From Sediminicola sp963974715 (GTDB lineage Bacteria > Bacteroidota > Bacteroidia > Flavobacteriales > Flavobacteriaceae): a stretch of DNA of 64,000 bases. The stretch is from assembly GCA_963974715.1 (NCBI GenBank), contig CAXBDK010000006.1, positions 124,001 through 188,000 of the forward strand, in the 5' to 3' direction. The notes below the pieces were generated by a model. That model ran no database searches. It worked only from the letters and a program-made list of their open reading frames with translations, and was not told the origin of the DNA. Below are positions 27,302 to 36,068 of this stretch, in pieces. A program made the translations under genes and the position numbers. The first letter of the stretch is position 1. Each line of letters begins with the position of its first letter.

Positions 27302-28792
27302 ATGGCTCCCAATTATAAAATAGTGGTACACCTTATGGGGCTTTTGTTGCTCTGCAACGGCTTTTTTATGCTCTTGTCAACGGTGGTGAGCCTACTGTAC
27401 AGCGATGGGGTCACAATGGAAATCTTTATGGCGGCCATCGTGACCATGTTGGTGGGCATCCTAAGCATGTTCTATACCCGTAACCACAAAAAGGAGGTAA
27501 AGAGAAAGGAGGGGTATATCATCGTAACCTTCGGTTGGTTGGTGATGTCCGCTTCTGGAATGCTTCCCTATCTTTTTACCCAGAGCATCCCGGATGTCAC
27601 GAATGCCTTTTTTGAGACCATTTCTGGCTATACCACTACAGGGGCTTCCATTTTGGACGATATTGAGGTCATTCCCAAAGGAATCCTTTTTTGGAGGAGC
27701 CTAACACATTGGATAGGTGGTATGGGGATCATCGTGCTGGCCATAGCCATACTCCCGCTTCTGGGGATAGGTGGGATGCAATTGTTCGCGGCCGAGGCCC
27801 CTGGTCCCAGTGGGGATAAATTACATCCCCGGATAACCGATACCGCAAAAAGGTTATGGTTGATCTATTTTGGGTATACCATTGCCGAGACCATTTTATT
27901 GAAATTGGCCGGGATGAGTTTTTTTGATGCCATAAACCATGCTCTGGCAACCCTTTCCACAGGAGGTTTTTCTACCAAAAATGCGAGTTTGGCCTATTGG
28001 AACGACCAACCGCTCATACAATATATCGTTATTCTGTTCATGTTCTTGGCCGGGAGCAATTTTGTGCTCAGCTATTTTGCCTTTAAGGGAAAGTTCCAAA
28101 AAATACTGCAGGACGAGGAACTCAAATATTACACGGGCTTTACGGTGGTATTTACCATTGTGTGCGCATTGGTCATCTATTACCAGGCCAATGTACCGGT
28201 GTCCGAATACCATCCCATGGTCTTGGGCCCTGCCGAGAGCGCATTTAGGCATGCGCTGTTCCAGGTAGTATCCGTCATTACGACCACGGGGTTCGTCTCG
28301 GGCGATTTTACCAGTTGGACGCCTTTCTTGATGATCTTTTTCTTTGGATTGATGTTCTTGGGCGGTTCTGCGGGGTCCACAGCAGGGGGAATTAAAGTGA
28401 TGCGGCACTTATTGATCATCAAAAATGGGTTGCTGGAATTTAAGAGGACGCTGCACATGAATGCCATTATCCCCGTCAGGTACAATAACAAAACCGTCAA
28501 GGAACAGATCGTGTATAATGTGATCGCCTTCTTTGTGCTGTACATGTTGTCCTTTATCATCGGTGCCCTGGGCCTGGGAATGATGGGCCTCGATTTTCAA
28601 TCGGCCATCGGTGGAGCGGCCACCTCGTTGGGAAATGTGGGTCCCGGATTGGGAAGCCTACATCCTTTGGGCAATTTTAACGGTCTGCCCGCCATGGGTA
28701 AATGGTGGTGCGGATTTTTGATGTTGCTGGGAAGACTCGAGCTTTTTACGGTGCTGATCCTATTCTCGCCCTATTTTTGGAAGAAGGTGTAA
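27302..28792 (+). CDS. trkH: Trk potassium-uptake system membrane channel
   Basis: 496 residues with about ten hydrophobic membrane segments and four pore loops whose Gly residues form the K+ filter: ISGYTTTGASIL, ATLSTGGFSTKNAS, SVITTTGFVSGDF and AATSLGNVGPGLG. This pattern identifies TrkH/KtrB-type transporters, which take up K+ across the inner membrane. The ATG abuts the trkA stop with no gap, so the two proteins are made together. A weak hairpin follows the stop, then a palindromic MITE-like element. Confidence 0.97.
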   Translation: MAPNYKIVVHLMGLLLLCNGFFMLLSTVVSLLYSDGVTMEIFMAAIVTMLVGILSMFYTRNHKKEVKRKEGYIIVTFGWLVMSASGMLPYLFTQSIPDVTNAFFETISGYTTTGASILDDIEVIPKGILFWRSLTHWIGGMGIIVLAIAILPLLGIGGMQLFAAEAPGPSGDKLHPRITDTAKRLWLIYFGYTIAETILLKLAGMSFFDAINHALATLSTGGFSTKNASLAYWNDQPLIQYIVILFMFLAGSNFVLSYFAFKGKFQKILQDEELKYYTGFTVVFTIVCALVIYYQANVPVSEYHPMVLGPAESAFRHALFQVVSVITTTGFVSGDFTSWTPFLMIFFFGLMFLGGSAGSTAGGIKVMRHLLIIKNGLLEFKRTLHMNAIIPVRYNNKTVKEQIVYNVIAFFVLYMLSFIIGALGLGMMGLDFQSAIGGAATSLGNVGPGLGSLHPLGNFNGLPAMGKWWCGFLMLLGRLELFTVLILFSPYFWKKV

Positions 28793-28796
28793 AAGG

Positions 28797-28821
28797 AAAG
28801 GCCGGCAAATGGCCGACCTTT
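28797..28821 (+). terminator. Weak terminator-like hairpin after trkH
   Basis: AAAGG (28797-28801) pairs with CCTTT (28817-28821) and CGGC with GCCG, with one internal mismatch and a 5-base loop. No strong T-run follows. The palindromic element 25 bp further on could also stop transcription. Confidence 0.4.
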
Positions 28822-28845
28822 CAAGTAATCTTATTCTTGTAAAGC

Positions 28846-29016
28846 GACCAGTGTCATGTCAAGTCTACTTTGTCGGTTAAGTCGCCGTGATTTTTTATTT
28901 GGACAAGGCAAAAAAAGTTTGCATAGCCGTAGCTACGGAACCTTTTTTTAACGAAGACCAAGTGAAAAAGAACCAGACTTGGGGTGGCGAAAGTGGGGTT
29001 GACAGGACACTAGACC
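28846..29016. mobile_element. MITE-like palindromic element with 17-bp terminal inverted repeats
   Basis: The left end (28846-28862, GACCAGTGTCATGTCAA) and the right end (28999-29015) are inverted repeats matching at 14 of 17 positions. The interior is also broadly self-complementary around a perfect 12-bp palindrome CCGTAGCTACGG (28927-28938), which sits at the centre of the 170-bp unit. There is no transposase, so it would be a non-autonomous element or relic. It fills the gap between convergent trkH and the aminotransferase gene and reaches the aminotransferase stop codon. No target-site duplication was recognised. Confidence 0.6.
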
Positions 29017-30194
29017 ACTTCCTTGATGCGCTTCATGGCTTCCCTAAGTTCCTTTTCGGAAGCGGCATAGGAAATCCTGATACAGTCAGGGTTACCAAAA
29101 GCCTCGCCGGTTACCGTGGCCACATTGGCGTGCTCCAACAGGTAAATGGCAAAATCCGATGCGTTCTTTATGTTGGTCCCACGAAGGGTCTTTCCAAAGA
29201 AACTGGAGATATCCGGAAAAACATAAAAGGCCCCTTCCGGAACGTTCAGTTTAAACCCTTCGATCTCCCCTAACAGTTCCAATACCAGATCACGTCTTTT
29301 ATGGAACTCGTCGATCATGAACTTTATACGGTCAAGCGGTGCGTCCAAAGCAGCGATCGTGGCACGCTGCGCTATGGAATTTGCACCACTGGTGATCTGT
29401 CCCTGGAATTTTGTGCAGGCTTTGGCGATCCAATTGGCAGCGCCGATATATCCGATCCTCCAACCGGTCATGGCAAACGCCTTCGACACGCCGTTTACGG
29501 TAATGGTCCTTTCGTACATGCCGTCAATGGAGGCGATGCTCACATGTCCGCCCCTAAAATTTATATGCTCATAGATCTCATCGGACACCACAAAAATATT
29601 GGGATGCTTTCTAAGTACCGCTGCAAGGCCTTCCAGTTCTTCCTTATTGTAAACGGAACCACTGGGGTTACAGGGCGAACTGAACCAGATCATTTTTGTT
29701 CTGGGGGTAATGGCCTGCTCCAGTTGGGAGGGTGTCATTTTAAAATCGGTCTCGATGCTGGTCGCCACTTCTACGGGGACGCCCTCGGCGATCTTTACGA
29801 TGTCGCTGTAACTTACCCAGTATGGGGCGGGAAGGATGACCTCTTCCCCTTTGTCCAACATCACCATGGCAATGTTGGCGAGGGATTGTTTGGCACCTGT
29901 GGAAACTACGATCTGGTCCAGACCGTATTCCAGTCCGTTGTCCCTTTTGAACTTGTTGGAAATGGCTTTTTTAAGGTCGGCATAACCATCAACGGGCGAA
30001 TAACTGCTATAGTTGTCATCTATGGCCTGTTTGGCAGCCTCCTTGATAAAATCGGGAATGTTGAAATCCGGTTCCCCTAGGCTAAGGCCGATGATGTCCT
30101 TTCCCTCACTTTGTAGTTCCCTGGTCTTTGCCGCCATGGCCAAGGTGGCCGATGTGGCCATGTTCGTAATCCTATCGGATAAATGGTTGCTCAT
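29010..30194 (-). CDS. Pyridoxal-phosphate-dependent aminotransferase, class I (aspartate aminotransferase type)
   Basis: 394 residues. Fold-type I aminotransferase with the usual motifs: LSLGEPDFNIPDFIKEAA, the PYWVSYSDIVKIAEG segment, SSPCNPSGSVY, FVVSDEIYEHINF (cofactor-ring Asp and Tyr), the Schiff-base Lys in TVNGVSKAFAMTGWRIGY (about residue 237) and the substrate-carboxylate Arg near the C-terminus (CIRISYAAS). It most likely transaminates aspartate/2-oxoglutarate; related enzymes accept other amino acids or prephenate. The stop codon TAG (29010-29012) lies inside the right inverted repeat of the palindromic element, so that element sets the C-terminus. It follows the desaturase gene by 13 bp. 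Confidence 0.93.
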   Translation of the reverse strand: MSNHLSDRITNMATSATLAMAAKTRELQSEGKDIIGLSLGEPDFNIPDFIKEAAKQAIDDNYSSYSPVDGYADLKKAISNKFKRDNGLEYGLDQIVVSTGAKQSLANIAMVMLDKGEEVILPAPYWVSYSDIVKIAEGVPVEVATSIETDFKMTPSQLEQAITPRTKMIWFSSPCNPSGSVYNKEELEGLAAVLRKHPNIFVVSDEIYEHINFRGGHVSIASIDGMYERTITVNGVSKAFAMTGWRIGYIGAANWIAKACTKFQGQITSGANSIAQRATIAALDAPLDRIKFMIDEFHKRRDLVLELLGEIEGFKLNVPEGAFYVFPDISSFFGKTLRGTNIKNASDFAIYLLEHANVATVTGEAFGNPDCIRISYAASEKELREAMKRIKEVV

Positions 30195-30207
30195 GCGATG
30201 TTATAAT

Positions 30208-31311
30208 TTACTGGTACTGGAGTGAAGGCCTTTTGCCCAGCTCCCTTAAATGTTTAAAATGCGAAATTATAGCTTTTCTCGTAGTTTTATATTCGTTGTA
30301 CGGTAAATTAAACTCTTGGGCGGTTTCTTTCACAATTTCGGCAATTTTTGTGTAATGGATATGGCTGATATTGGGAAAGATGTGGTGTTCCACCTGATGG
30401 TTCAGTCCTCCGGTAAACCAGTTGACGATCCTGTTTTTGGTGCCAAAATTAACGGTCGTGAACAATTGGTGTATGGCCCAGGTATTCTTCATGGTGCCAC
30501 TATTGTCGGGCAATGGGGTCTGTGCATCGTGAACGATGTGCGCCAATTGGAAAACTACGCTAAGTACCACTCCCGCCACATAGTGCATGATAAAGAAGCC
30601 CAATAATATTTTCCACCAAGCAATTTCCAGAACCAACATGGGCAGCACTATCCATATGGTGATGTAGATGATCTTGGTGATGACCAATGTGCTCCAATTG
30701 GTTACGGGACTGGGCAGTTTTCCATAGGACAGCTTTCGCTTCATATAGCGGTACATCTGCTGGAAATCGGTGGTAATGGCCCAGTTAAAGGTAAGTAGTC
30801 CGTATAGGAAAACAGAATACAGGTGTTGGAACTTGTGGTAGCTGCGCCATTCGGCGTGTTGTGAGAACCTCAGGATTCGTCCGGCCTCAAGATCCTCGTC
30901 GTGTTCGTGTATATTGGTATAGGTATGGTGCAGAACATTGTGCTGTACCTGCCAGTTGTAAACATTTCCGGCCAGGATATAGATGCTGCTTCCCATGATA
31001 CGGTTCACCCATTTTTTGGTGGAATAGGAACCGTGGTTGCCATCGTGCATCACGTTCATTCCGACGCCCGCCATTCCGACGCCCATTACGATAGTGAGCA
31101 GGAAGTTGGCCCAATTGGGGAGTCCCAAGGTAAGGATCAGAAAATAGGGGGCCAAGAAAAGGGCGAACATCACTGCGGTCTTTAGGTGCAGTTTCCAGTT
31201 GCCCGTCTTTTTTATATTGTTTTCCTTAAAGTAATCGTTTACGCGTTTGTTCAAGGTCTTAAAAAATTGCGCTGGATCCTTCCGAGAAAATCGTATGGTT
31301 TCTTTTTCCAT
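30208..31311 (-). CDS. Membrane fatty-acid (acyl-CoA/acyl-lipid) desaturase
   Basis: 367 residues with four hydrophobic helices and the three histidine boxes of di-iron desaturases: HDGNH (about residue 90), HNVLHH (about 125) and HQVEHH (about 305). The HQVEHH form is typical of front-end or linoleoyl-CoA-type desaturases, but the cytochrome b5 domain of such eukaryotic enzymes is missing, so electrons must come from a separate carrier. It introduces double bonds into membrane acyl chains, commonly for cold adaptation. A well-formed promoter (TTTG, 20 bp, TAGTTTTG) precedes it and the aminotransferase gene follows after 13 bp, suggesting one transcript. Confidence 0.93.
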   Translation of the reverse strand: MEKETIRFSRKDPAQFFKTLNKRVNDYFKENNIKKTGNWKLHLKTAVMFALFLAPYFLILTLGLPNWANFLLTIVMGVGMAGVGMNVMHDGNHGSYSTKKWVNRIMGSSIYILAGNVYNWQVQHNVLHHTYTNIHEHDEDLEAGRILRFSQHAEWRSYHKFQHLYSVFLYGLLTFNWAITTDFQQMYRYMKRKLSYGKLPSPVTNWSTLVITKIIYITIWIVLPMLVLEIAWWKILLGFFIMHYVAGVVLSVVFQLAHIVHDAQTPLPDNSGTMKNTWAIHQLFTTVNFGTKNRIVNWFTGGLNHQVEHHIFPNISHIHYTKIAEIVKETAQEFNLPYNEYKTTRKAIISHFKHLRELGKRPSLQYQ

Positions 31312-31346
31312 GGGAACTTAATTTTTGGGGTAAAGATAAGATAATT

Positions 31347-31378
31347 CAAAACTATATTCCTGAAACTGTCTTTCCAAA
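31347..31378 (-). promoter_or_regulatory. Bacteroidota-type promoter of the desaturase operon
   Basis: On the minus strand TTTG (31375-31378) and TAGTTTTG (31347-31354) are separated by exactly 20 bp, a full match to the -33/-7 consensus for this phylum. The leader would be about 35 bases. Confidence 0.75.
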
Positions 31379-31420
31379 GGGGTGCAATTCGTTATTTTTA
31401 CCAAAAAATTAACCATAGTT

Positions 31421-32056
31421 ATGGGAGTGGAGCTCATATTTAAATATTTCCCCGAACTAAGCGACCAACAGCGGGCACAGTTTGCAAAGTTACGGGAGCT
31501 TTATCAGGATTGGAACCAAAAGATCAATGTGGTTTCCCGAAAGGATATCGAGGAGCTATATCTAAGACATGTGCTCCATTCCTTGGCCATTGCCAAGGTC
31601 CAACAGTTCAAGGCGGGAAGCAGTGTGCTGGATGTGGGCACGGGAGGGGGCTTTCCAGGTATTCCGCTGGCAATCCTTTTTCCCGATACGCATTTCACAT
31701 TGGTGGATGCCATCGGTAAAAAAATAAAAGTGGTGGAGGAAGTAGTGGAAGGGTTGGGACTTACCAACGTTGTTACCCGTCATACCAGGGTGGAGGAGCT
31801 AACGGAGCAATTCGATTTTATCGTGAGCAGGGCAGTGGCGGCGATGCCCACTTTTGTATATTGGGTAAGGGGCCGTATCAAGAAAACTTCCATCCACGAT
31901 CGCAGGAACGGGATCCTATATTTAAAAGGGGGCGACCTGAGCGAAGAACTTTCGGGTTATTTGACCGCAGAGGTAATCGACCTTTCGCAGTTTTATGGGG
32001 AGGATTTTTATGAGACCAAAAAGTTGGTGTATCTCCCGATGAAGTTCAAGGGCTAA
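31421..32056 (+). CDS. rsmG: 16S rRNA (guanine-N7) methyltransferase RsmG
   Basis: 211 residues from the ATG at 31421 (the in-frame ATG at 31382 would add 13 unconserved residues). The RsmG signature is complete: LYQDWNQKINVVSRKDIEEL, HVLHSLAIAK, the SAM loop VLDVGTGGGFPGIPLAILFP, and FIVSRAVAAM. It methylates N7 of G527 (E. coli numbering) in 16S rRNA; loss can give low-level streptomycin resistance in other bacteria. It diverges from the desaturase operon. The 750 bp after it hold no clear large gene. Confidence 0.97.
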   Translation: MGVELIFKYFPELSDQQRAQFAKLRELYQDWNQKINVVSRKDIEELYLRHVLHSLAIAKVQQFKAGSSVLDVGTGGGFPGIPLAILFPDTHFTLVDAIGKKIKVVEEVVEGLGLTNVVTRHTRVEELTEQFDFIVSRAVAAMPTFVYWVRGRIKKTSIHDRRNGILYLKGGDLSEELSGYLTAEVIDLSQFYGEDFYETKKLVYLPMKFKG

Positions 32057-32203
32057 ACTATTGGGAAGTCGACGGAATTGTGCTTAAGCCGCACAAATGT
32101 TAGTTGCGGCAAGGCCAAAAAATTGGACATAACCGTTGCTTATACTCTTTTTAATTCCTTTTGGGAGAAACATTGAACTACAGGACCATGCTGCAAATGG
32201 CAA

Positions 32204-32332
32204 CTAAAGGCTTAATAGGCTGTTATAGGAATCCCTGCAATTTTTCGCATAGTTTTTCACAAAATTTGCGATTCGTTCCAATAGTCCGCTTTCCCGAGTG
32301 GAGGAAGCATTTTTTTTATGGTTATTATTCAT
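32204..32332 (-). CDS. Doubtful small frame (42 residues) in the rsmG-pruA gap
   Basis: An ATG at 32332 opens a 42-residue frame, MNNNHKKNASSTRESGLLER continuing with IANFVKNYAKNC and ending SLLSL. It is polar and basic at the start, with a possible short amphipathic helix in the middle. No promoter match or family was recognised. It is listed because it is the only frame in this gap with protein-like composition; chance is at least as likely. Confidence 0.2.
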   Translation of the reverse strand: MNNNHKKNASSTRESGLLERIANFVKNYAKNCRDSYNSLLSL

Positions 32333-32532
32333 AGTGTTTTAGATTTAAGGTTTTTATATGCCTGCCTTTGCACACTTTTTCGGCACAAATCCATATTATG
32401 TGATGGCCTTGGATCATGTATGGGTAAAAGTGAGCGGGCGCAAACGATAAAGTAGATTTAAAGTTAGTATTTCTTCAGGTAACTTTACAATTACTTAACG
32501 TTAATTTTACATTAAAAGTATATCTGCACTGT

Positions 32533-32556
32533 TAAATCGTAAAGGGGTACGATTTA
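32533..32556. repeat. Perfect 9-bp inverted repeat
   Basis: TAAATCGTA (32533-32541) and TACGATTTA (32548-32556) flank a 6-base loop AAGGGG. It is in the AT-rich gap between rsmG and pruA, far from any start codon. No T-run follows. Confidence 0.5.
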
Positions 32557-32600
32557 TTGCCATCAGCTTATGTGCGGAAGCTTTCGAAAAATGTCTGAAT

Positions 32601-32648
32601 TATAACCTTATAACCCTATAACCCTATAACCGTATAACAATGTAACAG
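32601..32648. repeat. Tandem octamer array, six units of TATAACCn type
   Basis: Six successive 8-bp units read TATAACCT, TATAACCC, TATAACCC, TATAACCG, TATAACAA, TGTAACAG. The period is exactly 8 with decay towards the right. The same octamer family, in both orientations, recurs at 57463-57863. The rest of the rsmG-pruA gap (32057-32807) contains hairpins but no confident gene. Confidence 0.75.
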
Positions 32649-32719
32649 TCATGATAATAGAAGTTCGCTCCCAGTTATTCCGTGGCGAACGCCAAGAGTA
32701 TGTGTGGCCCGTGCCAAAA

Positions 32720-32772
32720 GGTTCCAAGAGTGGTTTGATCCGTAGATAACGGATCTATGCAATCTTGGAACC
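32720..32772. repeat. Two-part inverted repeat forming a 53-base stem-loop
   Basis: The outer arms GGTTCCAAGA (32720-32729) and TCTTGGAACC (32763-32772) are perfect over 10 bp. The inner arms GATCCGT (32737-32743) and ACGGATC (32749-32755) are perfect over 7 bp with a 5-base loop; the 7 bases between the arms are unpaired on each side. A further hairpin (GTTCGC / GCGAAC) lies at 32663-32690. It could act as a transcription stop for pruA, though no T-run follows, or be the end of an unknown small RNA or decayed element. Confidence 0.5.
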
Positions 32773-32807
32773 GTATGACCACAAAGCCCTTATGAAGTAG
32801 GTTTTTT

Positions 32808-34436
32808 TTATCCCAAAAACGGATATCTGTAATTTTCCGGTGTCACAAATGTTTCCTTGATCAATCTGGGGGATACCCATCTCAACAGGTTCTGTGCCGA
32901 TCCGGCCTTGTCGTTGGTGCCGGAAGCACGGGCCCCGCCAAATGGCTGTTGCCCTACCACGGCCCCAGTGGGCTTATCGTTTATGTAAAAGTTGCCCGCT
33001 GCGTTCTGCAATGCTTTGGTGGCCTCTTCAATGGCGTACCGGTCCTTGGAAAGTACCGCCCCTGTCAAGGCGTATTCCGAAGTGCTGTCCACCAGTTCCA
33101 AAGTCGCTTTCCAGTCCTTGTCCTCATAGACATATATGGTTACCACGGGACCGAACAGTTCCGTTTCCATGGTGGTATATTTGGGATCGGTGGTCAAGAT
33201 GACGGTCGGTTCCACAAAATAGCCTTTGGTCTTGTCATGGCCGCCCCCTGCAAAAATTTCTGCATTCGGGTCGTTCTTCGCCTGTTCTATGTATTTCACC
33301 AGTTTGTCAAAAGAGCCCTCATGGATGACAGCGGTTATAAAGTTGCCCATATCTTCGGGCGAGCCGGGGGCATTAAAGGATTCCAGGTCTTTTTTTACCA
33401 GGTCCAAAATTTCCTTGGAGGTAGATTTTGGGAGGTATACCCTTGAAGCCGCACTGCATTTCTGTCCTTGGTACTCAAAGGCGCCCCTTACAATGGCCGT
33501 GGCCACTTGTGCCGGCTTGGCGGTCGGGTGGGCCAGGATAAAATCCTTGCCGCCCGTTTCCCCTACGATCCTTGGGTAGGTTTTGTAATGGTGTATGTTG
33601 TTGCCGATCTGTTTCCATAGTTCCTTAAAAACATGCGTGGATCCCGTAAAGTGCAAACCTGCAAAATCGCGACTTCCCAAGGCCGTTTCGGATATCATTA
33701 CCGGATCCCCGTACACTACATTGATCACCCCGTCGGGCAGCCCGGCTTCCTTAAAGATGTCCACGATTACCTTGGCGGAAAAAATTTGGCTATCGCTCGG
33801 TTTCCAAAGGACCACATTTCCCATCATAGCGGCACTGGCGGGCAGGTTGCCCGCTATGGCCGTAAAATTGAAAGGGGTAATGGCATATACGAACCCTTCG
33901 AGGGGCCTGTATTCCACACGGTTCCAAATGCCTTCCGCAGATTCGGGCTGTTCCCCATAGATCTGGGACATGTATTCCACGTTAAAGCGCAGGAAATCGA
34001 TCAGCTCACAGGCCGAATCTATTTCCGCTTGGTGTATGTTCTTGGACTGTGCGATCATGGTGGCCGCATTTATTTTGTCCCTGTAGGGCCCCGCAATGAG
34101 TTCGGCCGCCTTTAAAAAGATGGCTGCCCGTTGTTCCCAGGTAAGTGCCGCCCATTCCGTTCTCGATTCAAGGGCGTTGGTGATGGCTTTTTCCACTAGG
34201 GCCTTATCGGCAAGGTGGTAATGGCCCACGATATGCTGGTGGTCATGTGGTGGCGACATGGATTTTTTATTCCCCGTTTTTATTTCCTCGCCCCCTATAT
34301 AAAGTGGTACCTCCACTTGCCCTTTGTAGTATTCCCTGTATTGTTTCAATACAGATTCCCTTTCCGGGCTTCCTGGAGCATACCCTTTTATTGGTTCGTT
34401 GATCGCCGTTGGGACCTGAAAAAAGCCTTTACCCAT
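32808..34436 (-). CDS. pruA: L-glutamate gamma-semialdehyde dehydrogenase (1-pyrroline-5-carboxylate dehydrogenase)
   Basis: 542 residues, the stand-alone PruA length. Aldehyde dehydrogenase motifs are visible: AITPFNFTAIAGNLPASAA, WKPSD for NAD binding, LHFTGSTHVF, GETGGKDF with the general-base Glu, and the catalytic Cys in YQGQKCSAASRVY (about residue 327). It oxidises glutamate semialdehyde from proline (and arginine/ornithine) breakdown to glutamate. No proline dehydrogenase gene is in the window. The gene starts 89 bp after the apaG stop, so it may have its own promoter. Confidence 0.97.
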   Translation of the reverse strand: MGKGFFQVPTAINEPIKGYAPGSPERESVLKQYREYYKGQVEVPLYIGGEEIKTGNKKSMSPPHDHQHIVGHYHLADKALVEKAITNALESRTEWAALTWEQRAAIFLKAAELIAGPYRDKINAATMIAQSKNIHQAEIDSACELIDFLRFNVEYMSQIYGEQPESAEGIWNRVEYRPLEGFVYAITPFNFTAIAGNLPASAAMMGNVVLWKPSDSQIFSAKVIVDIFKEAGLPDGVINVVYGDPVMISETALGSRDFAGLHFTGSTHVFKELWKQIGNNIHHYKTYPRIVGETGGKDFILAHPTAKPAQVATAIVRGAFEYQGQKCSAASRVYLPKSTSKEILDLVKKDLESFNAPGSPEDMGNFITAVIHEGSFDKLVKYIEQAKNDPNAEIFAGGGHDKTKGYFVEPTVILTTDPKYTTMETELFGPVVTIYVYEDKDWKATLELVDSTSEYALTGAVLSKDRYAIEEATKALQNAAGNFYINDKPTGAVVGQQPFGGARASGTNDKAGSAQNLLRWVSPRLIKETFVTPENYRYPFLG

Positions 34437-34525
34437 AATCCTTGATTGTTTAATAAATTAAAAATGAAGGTAAAGGTACTAAATACAACGGCTTTTAAAA
34501 ACTAAAAAAGGGTTAAAGGGGGCAA

Positions 34526-34912
34526 TTAATTGAGGGCAAACGGCGCACTGAACTTGAAAGTGGGCACATATACCCTGAATTTTTCGGTAGAGCTGAAATT
34601 CACCATATTGTAATGTCCCTTCATGGCCCCAATGGGGGAGGCCAAAAGACAGCCGGAGGTATAGGTGTGGGATTCCCCCGGGCGGATGACCGGTTTTTTT
34701 CCGATGATGCCTTCCCCATCAAGAATTTCCATATCGTTGAGCGCGTCATATATCCTCCAATGCCTGGAGGTCAGCTGTACGCTGTCCTTGCTCTGGTTCT
34801 CGATCGTAATGGTATAGCCAAAAGCAAAGTGCATCTTGTAGTTCTTGAAGAACGTTCCTTCAAAACTGGTGGATACGGAAATCTTTATACCTTTTGTTAC
34901 TTGGGTGATCAT
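34526..34912 (-). CDS. apaG: ApaG-domain protein
   Basis: 128 residues, matching the usual 125-130. The fibronectin-III-like ApaG fold is indicated by TKGIKISVSTSFEGTFFKN, FGYTITIENQSKDSVQLTSR and the conserved HWRIYDALNDMEILDGEGII followed by GKKPVIRPGESHTYTSGC. ApaG is linked in E. coli to Co2+ resistance and Mg2+ efflux, but the biochemical role is unclear. It follows the DUF3667 gene by 9 bp in what looks like a three-gene transcript with the T9SS plug protein. Confidence 0.93.
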   Translation of the reverse strand: MITQVTKGIKISVSTSFEGTFFKNYKMHFAFGYTITIENQSKDSVQLTSRHWRIYDALNDMEILDGEGIIGKKPVIRPGESHTYTSGCLLASPIGAMKGHYNMVNFSSTEKFRVYVPTFKFSAPFALN

Positions 34913-34921
34913 ATGGTCTTC

Positions 34922-36046
34922 CTAATAAGTAAAAATACTGCCTGTAAAAAGGATTATCAACGAAAACATTGCTAAAATAAAAAAAACGGTGTTAAGAATC
35001 ATGTATTTAACAATAGTTTTGATCCGTCCCTGCCCGTAAAAGTTCCTCATGGCCTTATAGAGATAAAAAGCAAAGATCAACAAGAATATTCCATTGCTCT
35101 CCACCTTGAAAATCAAGTCCAGAATATAGCTAATAATGAGCAAGATAAACAAGAGCGATTGATTGTGGAAACTAAATATGAGATGATCGGTGTAATTGTA
35201 TTTTTTCCTGATATAAAGGAACCAAATGAACAGTGCGAACACTGGTAAAAAGAAAAAAATGGCAAATGGAAGTTTGGAAATAATATAGCTCAAATAGCTC
35301 CCCGGGCGATCTGCGGCCCGGAGGATCCCCTTGGCGATATCATATGATTTTCTGTTCTGATAGGTTTCGGGGATCTTGTAGGCCTCCCTAAGTTCTTTAA
35401 AATTCCGATATTCGGCATGCTGCAGCAAAATGGCAAAGTATTCGATCTTGGAAAGGTAGCCCTTGGATTCTTTCTCCAAGGAGGTAAAGTAGGCGGCAGG
35501 GTCGGACAGAATTATGGAGTCGCGCTCGTTTCCGAAGGGGTCCAGAAAGTTACCGGCCAAATTTATGGAATCCAAGTCTTTTAGGGCCTCCTGTTTTTCT
35601 TGTTCGGAATCGAAAGGAATTTTCCCCGTTAGGGTATTTATGTTATTGTCCAGTTCCCTCTTTTGAAAATTACCGCCAAGGCTGTCGATTTCATCAAAAT
35701 TCTGCATGGCATTGATCATCAAAAAATAGACAAATGCCAAGCTCAATAAAAAACGGAATGGATTGGTATAGGAGACCCTTTTTCCCTGTATATAGTCCCT
35801 TGTGATCCTGCCTGGGCGCAATAAAAGGGCATACAAGGTCCTCAACAATTTGGAATCGTACGAAATAATGGAGTTGAAGAACTCATCAAAAAAATCCATG
35901 ATGGACAGCTTTTTCATACTGTTGGCCTGGGAACAGTTGGGGCAGTATTTATCGCTCAGATCCAGGGGGTGGCCACAGTTCAGGCATTCATTGCCCCTGT
36001 ATTTTAATTGGAAACGTCCTGTGGCGGGTGTGGTCTGTTGTTCCAT
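34922..36046 (-). CDS. DUF3667 membrane protein with N-terminal zinc ribbon
   Basis: 374 residues from the ATG at 36046; a longer frame to 36133 would overlap the upstream gene and lacks support. The N-terminus has a four-Cys ribbon (CLNCGHPLDLSDKYCPNCSQ, about residues 23-42) followed by a conserved helical part (SIMDFFDEFFNSIISYDSKL, then LRPGRITRDYIQGKR), a membrane helix around FRFLLSLAFVYFLMI, a charged periplasmic or cytoplasmic middle, and three or four C-terminal membrane helices. This is the DUF3667 architecture, function unknown. It starts 22 bp after the plug-protein stop and is followed by apaG after 9 bp. Confidence 0.82.
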   Translation of the reverse strand: MEQQTTPATGRFQLKYRGNECLNCGHPLDLSDKYCPNCSQANSMKKLSIMDFFDEFFNSIISYDSKLLRTLYALLLRPGRITRDYIQGKRVSYTNPFRFLLSLAFVYFLMINAMQNFDEIDSLGGNFQKRELDNNINTLTGKIPFDSEQEKQEALKDLDSINLAGNFLDPFGNERDSIILSDPAAYFTSLEKESKGYLSKIEYFAILLQHAEYRNFKELREAYKIPETYQNRKSYDIAKGILRAADRPGSYLSYIISKLPFAIFFFLPVFALFIWFLYIRKKYNYTDHLIFSFHNQSLLFILLIISYILDLIFKVESNGIFLLIFAFYLYKAMRNFYGQGRIKTIVKYMILNTVFFILAMFSLIILFTGSIFTY

Positions 36047-36068
36047 GGTAAAAACTAATGGTGGTTCA

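Noticed and set aside
28887..29273. Plus-strand frame running from the palindromic element into the aminotransferase gene
   Set aside because: Half is antisense to a clear aminotransferase and half is inverted-repeat sequence.
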